From Achromobacter aegrifaciens (GTDB lineage: Bacteria > Pseudomonadota > Gammaproteobacteria > Burkholderiales > Burkholderiaceae_B), in NCBI RefSeq assembly GCF_902859735.1, contig NZ_CADIJY010000002.1, positions 62,001 to 126,000 on the forward strand: a stretch of DNA of 64,000 nucleotides. Direction: 5' to 3'. The notes under the pieces were generated by a model. That model did no database searches, had not been told where the DNA came from, and worked only from the letters and a program-made list of their open reading frames with translations. Below, piece by piece: positions 28,481 through 39,676 of this stretch. The stretch's first letter is position 1. Each line of letters starts with the position of its first letter. Made by a program: the position numbers and the translations under genes.

Positions 28481-29041
28481 ATGATGTCTGATTCCGCACT
28501 TAAAACCTCGAAATCGCTGCGCACCACGCGCCGCGGCAAACTGGGCGGCTCCATTGCCCTGGTAGGTGCGCTCATTCTCGGTTCGGCTGCTGCGATTCCC
28601 GCGCAGGCCCAAGGCACGAAGATCGGTTTCGTCAATACCGAGCGGATCCTGCGCGAGTCGGGTCCGGCCAAGGCAGCGCAAAGCAAGATCGAAGCTGAAT
28701 TCAAGAAGCGCGACGACGAGCTTCAGCGCCTGAACAACAGCCTGCGTTCGCAAGCCGAGAAGTTCGACAAGGACGCGCCTGTCCTGTCGGAGTCCGATCG
28801 CGTCAAGCGCCAGCGTGAACTGTCCAACCTGGATACCGACCTGCAGCGCAAGCGCCGCGAGTTCCAGGAAGACTTCAACCGCCGCCGCAACGAAGAATTC
28901 TCGGGCATCGTGACGAAGGCCAACGACGCCATCAAGCGCATCGCCGAGCAGGAAAACTACGACCTGATCATCCAGGACGCAGTGACCGTCAACCCGCGCA
29001 TCGACATCACCGACAAGGTGATCCAGAGCCTGGGCAAGTAA
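28481..29041 (+). CDS. skp: Periplasmic chaperone Skp (OmpH)
   Basis: 186 residues. A long N-terminal region with a signal peptide ends near P-A-Q-A-Q; the mature protein begins T-K-I-G-F-V-N-T-E-R-I-L-R-E-S-G. Two long, highly charged helices (about 80-155) form the tentacle coiled coil, and the C-terminal strand returns to the trimer base. Skp holds unfolded outer membrane proteins on the way to BamA, the gene just upstream. Two adjacent ATG codons leave the exact start open by one residue. Confidence 0.95.
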   Translation: MMSDSALKTSKSLRTTRRGKLGGSIALVGALILGSAAAIPAQAQGTKIGFVNTERILRESGPAKAAQSKIEAEFKKRDDELQRLNNSLRSQAEKFDKDAPVLSESDRVKRQRELSNLDTDLQRKRREFQEDFNRRRNEEFSGIVTKANDAIKRIAEQENYDLIIQDAVTVNPRIDITDKVIQSLGK

Positions 29042-29058
29042 GCAGCACCCGTCACGTT

Positions 29059-30156
29059 ATGCCGGTTCTACTGGATCTTGCCCGCGCGCCAACGCTGGAA
29101 ACACTGTTGAGCGCCGCCAACACCCAGGGGATGGACTGGCGCATCAGCGCGGTTCCCGGCGCGGACCCCATGCGGGTCTGCGGCATCGGAACCCTGTCAT
29201 CGGCGGGTCGGCAGGAAATCGCTTTCCTGGCCAACCCCCGCTACCAGAGCCAGCTAGGCGCCACGCAGGCTGGCGCCGTCATCGTCTCGCCGGACGTGGC
29301 GCAGGCTCTGGAGGCCGAGGGCAACGCCCGGCCGCCGTTCGCGCTGGTCGTCTGTCAGCATCCCTATCTGCTTTACGCCCGCGTGGCGCAATGGTTCGAT
29401 GCCGCGAGACGGCCCGAGCTGCCCGCGTCCACGCATCCTTCCGCGGTGGTCGCCGCTGACGCCATCATCGAAGAAGGCGTGCGCATCGGCCCGAATTGCG
29501 TCGTCGAATCCGGCGCCCGCATCGGCCGCGATACCGTGCTCGGACCTGGCTGCGTCATTGGCGCAGGCTCGTCCGTCGGCCCTGGCAGCCGGCTGTACGC
29601 CCACGTCACGCTGTACGACGGCGTCAAGGTGGGCGCACGCGCCATCATTCATAGCGGCGCTGTGCTGGGCGCGGATGGTTTCGGTTTCGCGCCGGATCCC
29701 ACGCTGGGCAAGGGCGCCTGGGGCAAGATTCCCCAGCTCGGCGGCGTGACGGTCGGTGACGACGTCGAAATCGGCGCCAACACCACCGTCGACCGGGGCG
29801 CGCTGGAAGACACCGTCCTGGCCGATGGCGTCAAGCTGGACAACCAGATCATGGTGGCCCACAACTGCCGGATCGGCGCGCATACCGCGATTGCGGCCTG
29901 CGTGGGCGTGGCTGGCTCGACCACCATCGGCGAGCGCTGCACCATAGGCGGAGCGGCCATGCTGTCCGGACACCTCACGCTGGGCGACGATGTGCATGTC
30001 TCCGGCGGCACCGCGGTGACGTCCAGCATCTCGAAGCCTGGCCGCTACACCGGGGTCTTCCCGTACGCGGAACATGGCGAATGGCAGCGCAACGCCGCCG
30101 TGATACAACAGTTGGCGCAATTGCGCCGGCGCGTGCGGACGCTGGAAAAAGACTAG
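29059..30156 (+). CDS. lpxD: UDP-3-O-(3-hydroxyacyl)glucosamine N-acyltransferase
   Basis: 365 residues. The N-terminal uridine-binding domain includes F-L-A-N-P-R-Y. A long left-handed beta-helix of hexapeptide repeats (about 125-320) follows, with the catalytic His in M-V-A-H-N-C-R-I-G and a C-terminal helix. It adds the second acyl chain to UDP-glucosamine in lipid A synthesis using acyl-ACP. It lies 17 nt after skp and begins the lpxD-fabZ-lpxA-lpxB set. Confidence 0.97.
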   Translation: MPVLLDLARAPTLETLLSAANTQGMDWRISAVPGADPMRVCGIGTLSSAGRQEIAFLANPRYQSQLGATQAGAVIVSPDVAQALEAEGNARPPFALVVCQHPYLLYARVAQWFDAARRPELPASTHPSAVVAADAIIEEGVRIGPNCVVESGARIGRDTVLGPGCVIGAGSSVGPGSRLYAHVTLYDGVKVGARAIIHSGAVLGADGFGFAPDPTLGKGAWGKIPQLGGVTVGDDVEIGANTTVDRGALEDTVLADGVKLDNQIMVAHNCRIGAHTAIAACVGVAGSTTIGERCTIGGAAMLSGHLTLGDDVHVSGGTAVTSSISKPGRYTGVFPYAEHGEWQRNAAVIQQLAQLRRRVRTLEKD

Positions 30157-30174
30157 GGCGGCGCATCGCCGCCC
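30156..30174 (+). repeat. Strong hairpin between lpxD and fabZ
   Basis: GGGCGGCG-CAT-CGCCGCCC, an 8-bp perfect GC stem directly after the lpxD stop. No U-tract. It may slow 3' decay of the lpxD message. Confidence 0.45.
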
Positions 30175-30226
30175 CTGGCGCGTCCGCGCCGCACAATTAC
30201 TTTACTTCGCAGGAAAGCATAGAAAA

Positions 30227-30682
30227 ATGGAACTCGACATCAAGGGGATCATGGAGAGGCTGCCGCATCGTTATCCGATGCTGCTGATTGACCGCGTCGT
30301 CGAAATGGTGCCTGGCAAGTCCATCGTGGCCATCAAGAACGTCTCGATCAATGAACCGTTTTTCAACGGCCATTTCCCGCACCACCCGGTGATGCCGGGC
30401 GTGCTCATCGTGGAAGCCATGGCTCAGGCCTCCGCCCTGTTCTCGTTCACCGACGAGAATGGCGGCCTGAAGTGCGAAGGTTCCAAGACCGCGTATTACC
30501 TGGTCGGCATCGACGGCGCGCGTTTCCGCCGCCCCGTGGTGCCGGGCGACCAGTTGCGCATCGAGGTCGAAGCCGAACGCCTGAGCCGCAGCATCTGTAA
30601 GTATCAAGCGCGCGCGACGGTGGATGGCCAGGAAGTCGCTTCGGCCAAGCTGATGTGCGCGATTCGCAGCCTGGAAGAGTAA
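30227..30682 (+). CDS. fabZ: 3-hydroxyacyl-ACP dehydratase FabZ
   Basis: 151 residues, a single hot-dog domain. The catalytic His and Glu are in [19 protein letters not shown] (about 48-66). The N-terminus [24 protein letters not shown] is standard. It removes water from 3-hydroxyacyl-ACP and competes with LpxA for the same pool. Its TAA is followed with no gap by the lpxA ATG. Confidence 0.98.
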   Translation: MELDIKGIMERLPHRYPMLLIDRVVEMVPGKSIVAIKNVSINEPFFNGHFPHHPVMPGVLIVEAMAQASALFSFTDENGGLKCEGSKTAYYLVGIDGARFRRPVVPGDQLRIEVEAERLSRSICKYQARATVDGQEVASAKLMCAIRSLEE

Positions 30683-31477
30683 ATGGCAGGAAACATTCAC
30701 CCCACCGCCGTCGTTGATCCGGCGGCAAAGCTCGACCCGACCGTCGTGGTCGGTCCGTTCGCGACCATCGGTCCCAACGTGACCATAGGCGCGGGCACCG
30801 AGATCGGCCCGTACTGCATGGTGGACGGGGTGACGACCATCGGGCGCGACAACCGTTTCTACCGGTACTGCTCGATTGGCGGCATGCCGCAGGACAAGAA
30901 GTACCAGGGCGAGCCTACCCGCCTGGAAATCGGCGACCGCAATACGTTCCGGGAATTCGTCACGCTCAACACGGGCACCGTGCAGGACGGCGGCGTTACG
31001 ACGATTGCCGACGACAACTGGGTCATGGCGTACGTGCACGTTGCACACGATTGCCACATCGGCAGCAACACCATCCTGGCCAATTCGGTGCAGCTGGGCG
31101 GCCACGTCCACGTTGGCGATTGGGCCATCGTGGGCGGCCTGACCGGCGTGCACCAGTTTTCGCGCATCGGCGCGCACAGCATGACGGGCGGCAACAGCTC
31201 CCTGATGCAGGACACGCCGCCGTTCGTGCTGGCTGCGGGCAATCCGTGCCGTCCGGTGGGCGTCAACGTCGAAGGACTGAAGCGCCGCGGCTTTACGGCC
31301 GCCGACATTGCGGCGCTGCGCGACGCCTACAAGATCATCTACCGCCGGGGCCTGTCCCTGGACGCGGCGCGGGCCGAACTGCGCGCCCGCCAGCAGGCGG
31401 AGCCCGAGGTCGCCCCGCACCTGCAGACCATGCTCGACTTCCTGGACGTCGCGAGCCGCGGCATCATCCGTCCATGA
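30683..31477 (+). CDS. lpxA: UDP-N-acetylglucosamine acyltransferase
   Basis: 264 residues. Hexapeptide-repeat beta-helix (about 5-185) and a helical C-terminus. The catalytic His is in the Y-V-H-V-A-H-D-C-H-I-G-S-N segment at about 120. It performs the first step of lipid A synthesis. No gap separates it from fabZ, and its TGA overlaps the lpxB ATG. The G-N-P-C-R-P-V-G-V-N segment late in the beta-helix agrees with the family. Confidence 0.98.
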   Translation: MAGNIHPTAVVDPAAKLDPTVVVGPFATIGPNVTIGAGTEIGPYCMVDGVTTIGRDNRFYRYCSIGGMPQDKKYQGEPTRLEIGDRNTFREFVTLNTGTVQDGGVTTIADDNWVMAYVHVAHDCHIGSNTILANSVQLGGHVHVGDWAIVGGLTGVHQFSRIGAHSMTGGNSSLMQDTPPFVLAAGNPCRPVGVNVEGLKRRGFTAADIAALRDAYKIIYRRGLSLDAARAELRARQQAEPEVAPHLQTMLDFLDVASRGIIRP

Positions 31478-32670
31478 ACGCTCGGATCGGCATGGTGGCC
31501 GGCGAGCCTTCGGGCGACCTGCTGGCCGGTCGCATCATTGCCGGTCTGCAAGCGCGCGACGCCGGCGTGCGCTGCGAGGGTATCGGCGGGCCGCAAATGC
31601 AGGCCCGCGGCTTCGATACCTGGCACCCCATGCATGCCTTGACCGTGTTCGGCTATGTCGACGCGCTCAAGCGCCTGCCCAGCCTGCTTGGCACCTATCG
31701 CGACGTCAAGCGGCGCTGGTTGGCGCAGCCGCCCGACGTGTTCGTCGGTATCGATGCGCCGGACTTCAATCTGCGGCTGGAACACCAGTTGCGCCAGGCG
31801 GGCACGCCCACCGTGCATTTCGTCGGACCGTCGATCTGGGCCTGGCGCTATGAGCGGATCCATAAGATCCGCGAGTCGGTGTCGCACATGCTGGTGCTGT
31901 TCCCGTTCGAGGAAGAGATCTACCGCAAGGAAGGCATTCCGGTCACCTATGTGGGCCATCCGCTGGCTGGCGCCGTGCCCATGCAGCCCGACCGCGCCGC
32001 GGCGCGCGAGCGTCTGGGCATCGACCAGAATGCGCGCGTGCTGGCGATCCTGCCGGGTAGCCGCTCGTCGGAGATCCGTCTGCTGGCGCCGCGCTTCCTG
32101 CAAGCCGCGCAGATCCTGCAGAAGAAGGATCCGGCCCTGCAATGCGTCGTCCCCATGGTCAACGACCAGCGGCGCGCGGAGTTCCAGGCCATCCTGGCCC
32201 AACACCCCGTGCCTGGACTGCGCTGCGTCACCGCGAACGATCTGCACGGCGAGGGCGGAGAGCGCCAGGCGCCCGTGGCCTGGTCCGTCATGGAAGCGGC
32301 CACGGCAGTGCTGGTGGCCAGCGGCACCGCCACCCTGGAAACGGCGCTGTACAAGCGGCCCATGGTGATTTCCTACGTGCTGTCGCCCTGGATGCGCCGC
32401 ATCATGGCCTGGAAGTCCGGCCAGCAGCGTCCCTACCTGCCCTGGGTGGGGTTGCCGAACGTACTGCTGCGCGATTTTGCCGTGCCGGAGCTGCTGCAGG
32501 ACGACGCCACGCCCGAGAAACTCGCGGAGGCGACCTGGACGTCCCTGACCGACGACGCGGGCAGGGCGCGCATCGAAGCCCGCTTTACCGCCCTGCATCA
32601 GGAGCTGCTGCGCGACACGCCCGCGCTGGCTGCGCAGGCGATCCTGGAGGTGGCCGGTGGAGCAGCCTGA
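31474..32670 (+). CDS. lpxB: Lipid-A-disaccharide synthase
   Basis: 398 residues from the ATG at 31474 in the lpxA stop (ATGA). GT19 glycosyltransferase features: N-terminal [32 protein letters not shown], and [11 protein letters not shown]. It joins UDP-diacylglucosamine and lipid X at the inner membrane surface. The frame is open upstream, but that is the lpxA shadow. The end overlaps the rnhB start by 14 nt. Confidence 0.97.
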   Translation: MNARIGMVAGEPSGDLLAGRIIAGLQARDAGVRCEGIGGPQMQARGFDTWHPMHALTVFGYVDALKRLPSLLGTYRDVKRRWLAQPPDVFVGIDAPDFNLRLEHQLRQAGTPTVHFVGPSIWAWRYERIHKIRESVSHMLVLFPFEEEIYRKEGIPVTYVGHPLAGAVPMQPDRAAARERLGIDQNARVLAILPGSRSSEIRLLAPRFLQAAQILQKKDPALQCVVPMVNDQRRAEFQAILAQHPVPGLRCVTANDLHGEGGERQAPVAWSVMEAATAVLVASGTATLETALYKRPMVISYVLSPWMRRIMAWKSGQQRPYLPWVGLPNVLLRDFAVPELLQDDATPEKLAEATWTSLTDDAGRARIEARFTALHQELLRDTPALAAQAILEVAGGAA

Positions 32671-33265
32671 CTTGTTCGCGGCTCCTGAACAGCCCGTCAT
32701 GATCACGGCAGGCGTGGACGAGGCGGGCCGCGGCCCGCTGGCGGGCGCCGTGTACGCGGCGGCGGTCATTCTGGATCCGGCCCGGCCCATCGCGGGCCTG
32801 GCGGATTCCAAGGTGCTCAAGGCCGCCACGCGCGAGGCGCTGGCGCTCGAGATCCAGGAATTTGCCGTGGCCTGGTGCATCGCCAGCGCCAGCGTGGCCG
32901 AGATCGACAGCATGAACATCCTGCGCGCCACGATGCTGGCGATGCAGCGCGCGGTGCAGGGCTTGTCCACCTTGCCGCAGCTGGCGCTGGTGGATGGCAA
33001 CCAGGCTCCCAAGCTCGGCTGCACCGTGCAGACCGTCATCAAGGGCGACGCCCTGGTGCCCGCGATTTCCGCGGCTTCCATTCTTGCCAAGACCGCGCGC
33101 GATGCAGACCTGCTGCGCCTGCATGCCCTGTATCCCCAATATGCCTTCGATCAGCACAAGGGTTATGGCACCCCGCTGCATCTGGAGATGCTGCGCGAGC
33201 ACGGCCCCTGCGCCGAACACCGGCGCAGCTTCGCCCCCATCAAGGCCTTCGGCCTGACTTCATGA
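32657..33265 (+). CDS. rnhB: Ribonuclease HII
   Basis: 202 residues. Active-site Asp-Glu in [14 protein letters not shown]; further acidic residues and the S-I-L-A-K-T-A-R-D motif follow. It nicks RNA in DNA-RNA hybrids, including single ribonucleotides. The GTG start inside lpxB has GGAGG about 8 nt upstream. lpxB-rnhB linkage is common. Confidence 0.96.
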   Translation: MEQPDLFAAPEQPVMITAGVDEAGRGPLAGAVYAAAVILDPARPIAGLADSKVLKAATREALALEIQEFAVAWCIASASVAEIDSMNILRATMLAMQRAVQGLSTLPQLALVDGNQAPKLGCTVQTVIKGDALVPAISAASILAKTARDADLLRLHALYPQYAFDQHKGYGTPLHLEMLREHGPCAEHRRSFAPIKAFGLTS

Positions 33266-34050
33266 AGCACATCAGTTCTCGCGACAATCCCGCAGTCAAG
33301 GCGCTGGCCAAGCTGGCCGGCACGGCGGGCAAGCGCGGCGCGCCGGTGCTGCTGGATGGCGTCCACCTGTGCCAGGCCTGGCTGCAGCATCACGGCGCGC
33401 CCGATCAGGCCATCTTCGATGTGGAGCGCTTGTCCCAGCCCGACATAGCGGCGCTTGCGGCCGCTGTGCCGGACCGCGACTGCCTGGCCCTGGACGCGCG
33501 CTTGATGCAGTCCCTGGCAGCCGTGGAAAGCGGGCAGGGCGTGGCCTTTCAGGTGACGCCGCCGGTTCTGGACTTGCCTGACGCTGTGGACGAGAACTGC
33601 GTGCTGTTCGACCGCATCCAGGATCCCGGCAATGTCGGCACGTTGCTGCGCACCTGCGCCGCAGCGGGCGTGAAGCGCGTCTTCCTGGCCACGGGCACGG
33701 CCGCGGCCTGGTCTCCCAAGGTGCTGCGCAGCGGCCAGGGCGCCCATTTCGCCTTGGCCATCCACGAACACGTGGATCTGGCTGCCTTGCTGCCGCGGCT
33801 GAAGGTGCCGCTGGTGGCGACCGCGCTGGACGGCGCGCGCGATCTGTACGAAGGCTTGTTGCCGGAACGTTGCGCCTGGGTGTTCGGCCACGAAGGCCAG
33901 GGCGTGGCAGCGGAGCTGATTGCCGCCGCCAGCCTCAAGGTGCGTATTCCGCACGACATGGTGGCGATGGAATCGCTCAATGTGGGCGCCGCAGCCGCGA
34001 TCTGCCTTTTCGAGCAGCGGCGCCAGGCTTTGCGCGACAAGCCGGACTGA
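33262..34050 (+). CDS. TrmH/SpoU family RNA 2'-O-methyltransferase
   Basis: 262 residues from the ATG at 33262, overlapping the rnhB stop as ATGA. The small N-terminal substrate-binding domain ([14 protein letters not shown]) is followed by a SPOUT knot domain with [23 protein letters not shown], and the C-terminal I-P[14 protein letters not shown] pattern. It transfers a methyl group from SAM to a ribose in rRNA or tRNA; the exact nucleotide cannot be told from sequence. Confidence 0.92.
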   Translation: MKHISSRDNPAVKALAKLAGTAGKRGAPVLLDGVHLCQAWLQHHGAPDQAIFDVERLSQPDIAALAAAVPDRDCLALDARLMQSLAAVESGQGVAFQVTPPVLDLPDAVDENCVLFDRIQDPGNVGTLLRTCAAAGVKRVFLATGTAAAWSPKVLRSGQGAHFALAIHEHVDLAALLPRLKVPLVATALDGARDLYEGLLPERCAWVFGHEGQGVAAELIAAASLKVRIPHDMVAMESLNVGAAAAICLFEQRRQALRDKPD

Positions 34051-34184
34051 ACGCCGATCTGCCCTTCGTTTCGCCGCTTTTCCGCGGATTGCGGGCACCG
34101 TCCCCTGTTTATACTGCCCCGTTTGCCCGAGCCGGAGCGGTCCTGAGCCGCGTCTGGCGGCCGGGATCCGATCAAGGACGGGAC

Positions 34185-34655
34185 ATGAAAAGCTGGATCA
34201 AATCGAGTCTTGCCGCGCTGGGCGCGGCGGTGTTGCTTTCTGCGTGCGCCGGTCCCCGGTACGGCGATGTGGCGGACCGCATCCCGGCGCTGGAGGCTGC
34301 GGAAGGCCGGATTTACTTCTACCAGCCCGTGACGTCCAACGGCGGCAAGGTCGCGCAGCCCGCGATCCTGGTCGACGGCCGCAAGGTCGGTCGCTCCAAA
34401 TCCGGTCGTTTCTTCTTCGTGGACCGCGCGCCCGGCGAGGTGGAAGTGATCACCGCCACTGACCGCAAGGAGCGCAAGGACGCGCTCAAGGTTCCGCTGG
34501 CCGCCGGGCAGACCCAATACGTGCGCGTCGATATTGCGGGCGGCAGGCAGGTCCTGAGATTGGAGGGCTCCGCTGACGTAGCCGTGCAGGCGATGTCTGA
34601 CCTGCGCTATTGGGGTGCGGGACGCCGCGAGCGCGAGCCGCTGCGCTATGAGTAA
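34185..34655 (+). CDS. DUF2846-type lipoprotein, copy 1
   Basis: 156 residues from the ATG at 34185. The lipoprotein signal peptide ends in L-L-S-A-C-A, with Cys at about 21 to be lipidated. The mature domain begins with R-I-Y-F-Y-Q-P-V and continues G-R-K-V-G-R-S-K-S-G-R-F-F-F-V-D-R-A-P-G, the DUF2846 pattern of a small beta-rich domain. Function unknown; similar proteins are predicted outer membrane or periplasmic lipoproteins. A second, clearly related copy follows 97 nt downstream. Confidence 0.82.
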   Translation: MKSWIKSSLAALGAAVLLSACAGPRYGDVADRIPALEAAEGRIYFYQPVTSNGGKVAQPAILVDGRKVGRSKSGRFFFVDRAPGEVEVITATDRKERKDALKVPLAAGQTQYVRVDIAGGRQVLRLEGSADVAVQAMSDLRYWGAGRREREPLRYE

Positions 34656-34752
34656 AATTACAATATGTAGTGTTTAAATTCATTCACATACTTTCGCGCC
34701 TGGACCCATCATGTTGGGTGGCCAGCGGGATCGGCAAATCGGAGAAGACGGA

Positions 34753-35232
34753 ATGAAGCGCAGGTTCAAGATGGTGGCTGCCGCCGTGCTGGGCGCGGCC
34801 TTGTTGGCAGGTTGCGGCGGACCCCGGTACAAGGACGTCGCCAGCACCATCCCCATGATGGTGCCGGAAACGGGGCGGATCTACTTCTACCAGCCGCCGG
34901 CGCCGGTTGGCGTGGTGTCGGCCCAGCCATACCTGCGCGTGAACGGCGTCAAGGTCGGCCGTTCCAAGCCGGGCAGCTTCTTTTACGTGAACCGGCCTGC
35001 CGGCCAGTACGTGGTCGACACCTTGCGCGACGACGAACAACTGTCGTTCACGCTGGCCCCGGGCCAGACCCGTTACGTGCGCTTGAGCATCGAAGGCGTG
35101 AGCGGCAATTCGTCCAATGTGGGTCGCCAGGACATGCGCCTGGAAGACTCGGAGGCGACCGCCCAACAGGAAATGGGACCGCTGAAGTACTGGGGCGCGG
35201 GTTCGCGCGAACGCGTCAAGCTGCGTCCCTGA
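34753..35232 (+). CDS. DUF2846-type lipoprotein, copy 2
   Basis: 159 residues from the ATG at 34753, preceded by GGAG. Lipobox L-L-A-G-C-G, then G-P-R-Y-K-D-V-A and G-R-I-Y-F-Y-Q-P-P; K-V-G-R-S-K-P-G-S-F-F-Y-V-N-R-P-A-G-Q and Q-T-R-Y-V-R match copy 1, as does the C-terminal Y-W-G-A-G-x-R-E-R. The pair clearly arose by duplication and then diverged. Function unknown. An AT-rich spacer (34656-34700) could hold its own promoter. A strong terminator follows. Confidence 0.82.
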   Translation: MKRRFKMVAAAVLGAALLAGCGGPRYKDVASTIPMMVPETGRIYFYQPPAPVGVVSAQPYLRVNGVKVGRSKPGSFFYVNRPAGQYVVDTLRDDEQLSFTLAPGQTRYVRLSIEGVSGNSSNVGRQDMRLEDSEATAQQEMGPLKYWGAGSRERVKLRP

Positions 35233-35251
35233 TCCGGAGCACGTTGCAGGA

Positions 35252-35284
35252 AAGGGCGCGCCACGGGCGCGCCCTTGTCGTTTT
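35252..35284. terminator. Bidirectional terminator between the DUF2846 pair and ppsR
   Basis: An 11-bp stem AAGGGCGCGCC-ACG-GGCGCGCCCTT, followed by GTCGTTTT on the plus strand and TTTCCT on the minus strand, between two convergent genes. Confidence 0.88.
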
Positions 35285-36111
35285 CAGCCCCGGTCCAGGC
35301 CGACTTCCTGCAGCACCGTCGTGGCGATCTCCTCGATCGATTTGGTGGTGCTGGACAGCCAGGAAATGCCCTCGCGGCGCATCATGCGTTCGGCCTCGGC
35401 CACTTCGTAGCGGCATTGCTCCAGCTGCGCGTAGCGGCTGTTGGGGCGGCGCTCGTTGCGGACTTCGGCCAGGCGCTCGGGCTGGATCGACAGGCCGAAC
35501 AGCTTGCCGCGGTGCGGGGCGATGGTCGAGGGCAGGGTGCCGCGCTCGAAATCGTCCGGCGTCAGCGGGAAGTTGGCCGCCTTGATGGCGTATTGCATGG
35601 CCAGGTACAGGCTGGTGGGCGTCTTGCCGCAGCGCGATACGCCAACCAGGATCACGTCCGCCTGGTCCAGCTGGTTGACGAACTGGCCGTCGTCATGCGC
35701 CAGGCTGAAGTTGATGGCGTCGATGCGGTTGCGGTATTTTTCCGAATTGGCCTGCATGTGCGAGCGGCCGATGGAATGGCTGGACTTCAGGCCCAGCGCC
35801 TGCTCGATGTGGCTGACGAAAGTGCCAAACAGGTCCAGGAAAACGCCGTTCGCCTGGCGAACGCGTGCCAGGATATCCGGATTGACCAGGGTGCTGAACA
35901 CGATCGGGGGAACACCGGCCTCCTGGGCGCTGCGATCGATGCGCATGGCCACTTCCGCGGCCTTTTCCAGCGTGTCGACAAAGGGCAGGCGGACAGGCTT
36001 GAAATTGACCTCTTCAAACTGCGAAAGCACTGACTGGCTGAAGGTTTCTGCGGTGATGCCGGTACTGTCGGAAACGATGTATACCGTGCGTACGATCGGG
36101 GTAGATGTCAT
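35284..36111 (-). CDS. ppsR: PEP synthase regulatory protein (bifunctional kinase/phosphorylase, DUF299)
   Basis: 275 residues. Opens R-T-V-Y-I-V-S-D-S-T-G-I-T-A-E-T and has the P-loop G-V-S-R-C-G-K-T-P-T-S-L-Y-L at about 158, both standard for DUF299. It turns PEP synthase off by ADP-dependent phosphorylation of a Thr next to the catalytic His and on again by Pi-dependent removal. It is divergent from ppsA, its target, across a 181-bp spacer. The start is well supported by the family N-terminus. Confidence 0.95.
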   Translation of the reverse strand: MTSTPIVRTVYIVSDSTGITAETFSQSVLSQFEEVNFKPVRLPFVDTLEKAAEVAMRIDRSAQEAGVPPIVFSTLVNPDILARVRQANGVFLDLFGTFVSHIEQALGLKSSHSIGRSHMQANSEKYRNRIDAINFSLAHDDGQFVNQLDQADVILVGVSRCGKTPTSLYLAMQYAIKAANFPLTPDDFERGTLPSTIAPHRGKLFGLSIQPERLAEVRNERRPNSRYAQLEQCRYEVAEAERMMRREGISWLSSTTKSIEEIATTVLQEVGLDRG

Positions 36112-36158
36112 GTGTAAAAAATTCCAACCAGGCAGATGGCCGGACGCACTCCACCGAG

Positions 36159-36164
36159 TACAAT
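36159..36164 (+). promoter_or_regulatory. Candidate -10 box for ppsA
   Basis: TACAAT on the plus strand. A transcript would begin near 36171, so that the AAGTCACC segment at 36176 would lie at the 5' end of the mRNA. The -35 region is poor; TATAAG at 36173-36178 is an alternative -10 and would exclude that segment. Confidence 0.3.
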
Positions 36165-36175
36165 CAGGCCCCTAT

Positions 36176-36290
36176 AAGTCACCCCAAGGGCGGTCCAAGG
36201 CCAGTTTGGTCAGCGCGTAAATCGGGGCTGTGATCCAGCTTTCCGACGCATTGACCAAACTCGCTTTCATTCCATTGTAAAAGGTGACTT
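36176..36290 (+). promoter_or_regulatory. Nested inverted repeats in the ppsA leader, possible translation-control RNA
   Basis: Outer pair: AAGTCACC (36176-36183) with GGTGACTT (36283-36290). The latter includes the GG of the ppsA Shine-Dalgarno (AAAGGTGA). Inner pair: AGTTTGGTCA (36203-36212) with TGACCAAACT (36252-36261), a perfect 10-bp match extended by GCGT/ACGC and CGG/CCG after a mismatch and a bulge. The two stems fit one RNA fold that hides the ribosome binding site. A DNA-level operator is the alternative. Confidence 0.55.
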
Positions 36291-36292
36291 CA

Positions 36293-38659
<2,367 letters not shown>

Positions 38660-38675
38660 TCGGTTTGCCGATGTG

Positions 38676-38711
38676 AAAACCCCGCGCCTGCAAGGGCGCG
38701 GGGTTTTTTTT
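38676..38711. terminator. Bidirectional terminator between ppsA and the Ada-like gene
   Basis: AAAACCCCGCGCC pairs with GGCGCGGGGTTTT around a 6-nt loop and is followed by eight T; the 5' A-run gives a U-tract for the convergent transcript. Confidence 0.95.
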
Positions 38712-38732
38712 ATGCGTGCAGGCGGGAAAGGG

Positions 38733-39575
38733 CTACGCCGCCAGCGCTTCGCGCGCAATCAGTTCGCGCTTGCGGTCTATGCCCCAGCGGTAGCCAGCCA
38801 GCGAGCCATCCGTGCGCACCACCCGGTGGCAGGGAATGGCCAGCGCGATGTTGTTGGTGGCGCAGGCGCGGGCCACGGCGCGCACGGCGCGTGGGGAGCC
38901 GATGCGTTCGGCGATGTCGGTATAGGTGGCGGTTTCACCCACGGGGATCTCGCGCAGGGCTTGCCATACCTGGCGCTGGAAGGCCGTGCCGCGTACGTCC
39001 AGGGGCAGGTCCAGGCCGCGAGAGGGGTCTTCGACGAAGCCCACCACGGCCGCCACCCAGCCTTCGAATTGCGCGTCCGCGCCGATCAGGCGGGCGGCCT
39101 TGAAGCGGTCCTGCAGGTTGCGCACCAATTGTTCCGGGTCTTCGTGCAGCGCGATTTCGCAGATGCCGGTATCGCTCGCCGCCACCAGCAGCGCGCCCAG
39201 GGAGCATTGCGCCACCGCGAAGCGGATATCCACGCCCTCGCCACTCTTGCGAAAGGCGGTGGGCGTCATGCCCAGGATGGCGGGAGCGGCTTCGTAGAAG
39301 CGGCCGCTGGAATTGAAGCCGGCGTCGTACATGGCGTCCGTGACGCTCGCGCTCTGCTTCAGATGCTGGCGGGCGCGGCTGGCGCGCAGGGCGTCGGCGT
39401 AGGCCTTGGGGGTGATGCCGGTGGCCGCCTTGAAGACGCGGTGGAAATGGAAGCGGCTCATGCCGGCCTGTTCGGCCAGGGTGGACAGATCCGGCGGCTG
39501 CTCGGCTTCCAGGGCGCGGCAGGCGCGCTCGATGGCGGCGGCGTGCTGTTTGCTCAGGGCGGCGGCTTGGTTCAT
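38733..39575 (-). CDS. Ada-like protein: AraC-type HTH fused to O6-methylguanine-DNA methyltransferase
   Basis: 280 residues from the ATG at 39575, preceded by AGGAG. An AraC HTH domain (about 5-105, with L-A-E-Q-A-G-M-S-R-F-H-F-H-R-V-F) is joined to a methyltransferase domain (about 120-280) with the active Cys in I-P-C-H-R-V-V-R and F-Q-R-Q-V-W-Q-A-L-R-E-I-P. The Cys-rich N-terminal domain of classical Ada, which senses methylphosphotriesters, is absent. It should repair O6-methylguanine but cannot be activated as E. coli Ada is. Last gene before the ppsA terminator, convergent with ppsA. Confidence 0.92.
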   Translation of the reverse strand: MNQAAALSKQHAAAIERACRALEAEQPPDLSTLAEQAGMSRFHFHRVFKAATGITPKAYADALRASRARQHLKQSASVTDAMYDAGFNSSGRFYEAAPAILGMTPTAFRKSGEGVDIRFAVAQCSLGALLVAASDTGICEIALHEDPEQLVRNLQDRFKAARLIGADAQFEGWVAAVVGFVEDPSRGLDLPLDVRGTAFQRQVWQALREIPVGETATYTDIAERIGSPRAVRAVARACATNNIALAIPCHRVVRTDGSLAGYRWGIDRKRELIAREALAA

Positions 39576-39676
39576 GAAAAAGCTCCTGTTGCGCGTGGAT
39601 TCGCGCGCTTGGACCCATCGTCTCAAAAGCCTTCCGCCGCCGCACTCCGTATATTGCGCGGTGGCCGCGCGGGGCG

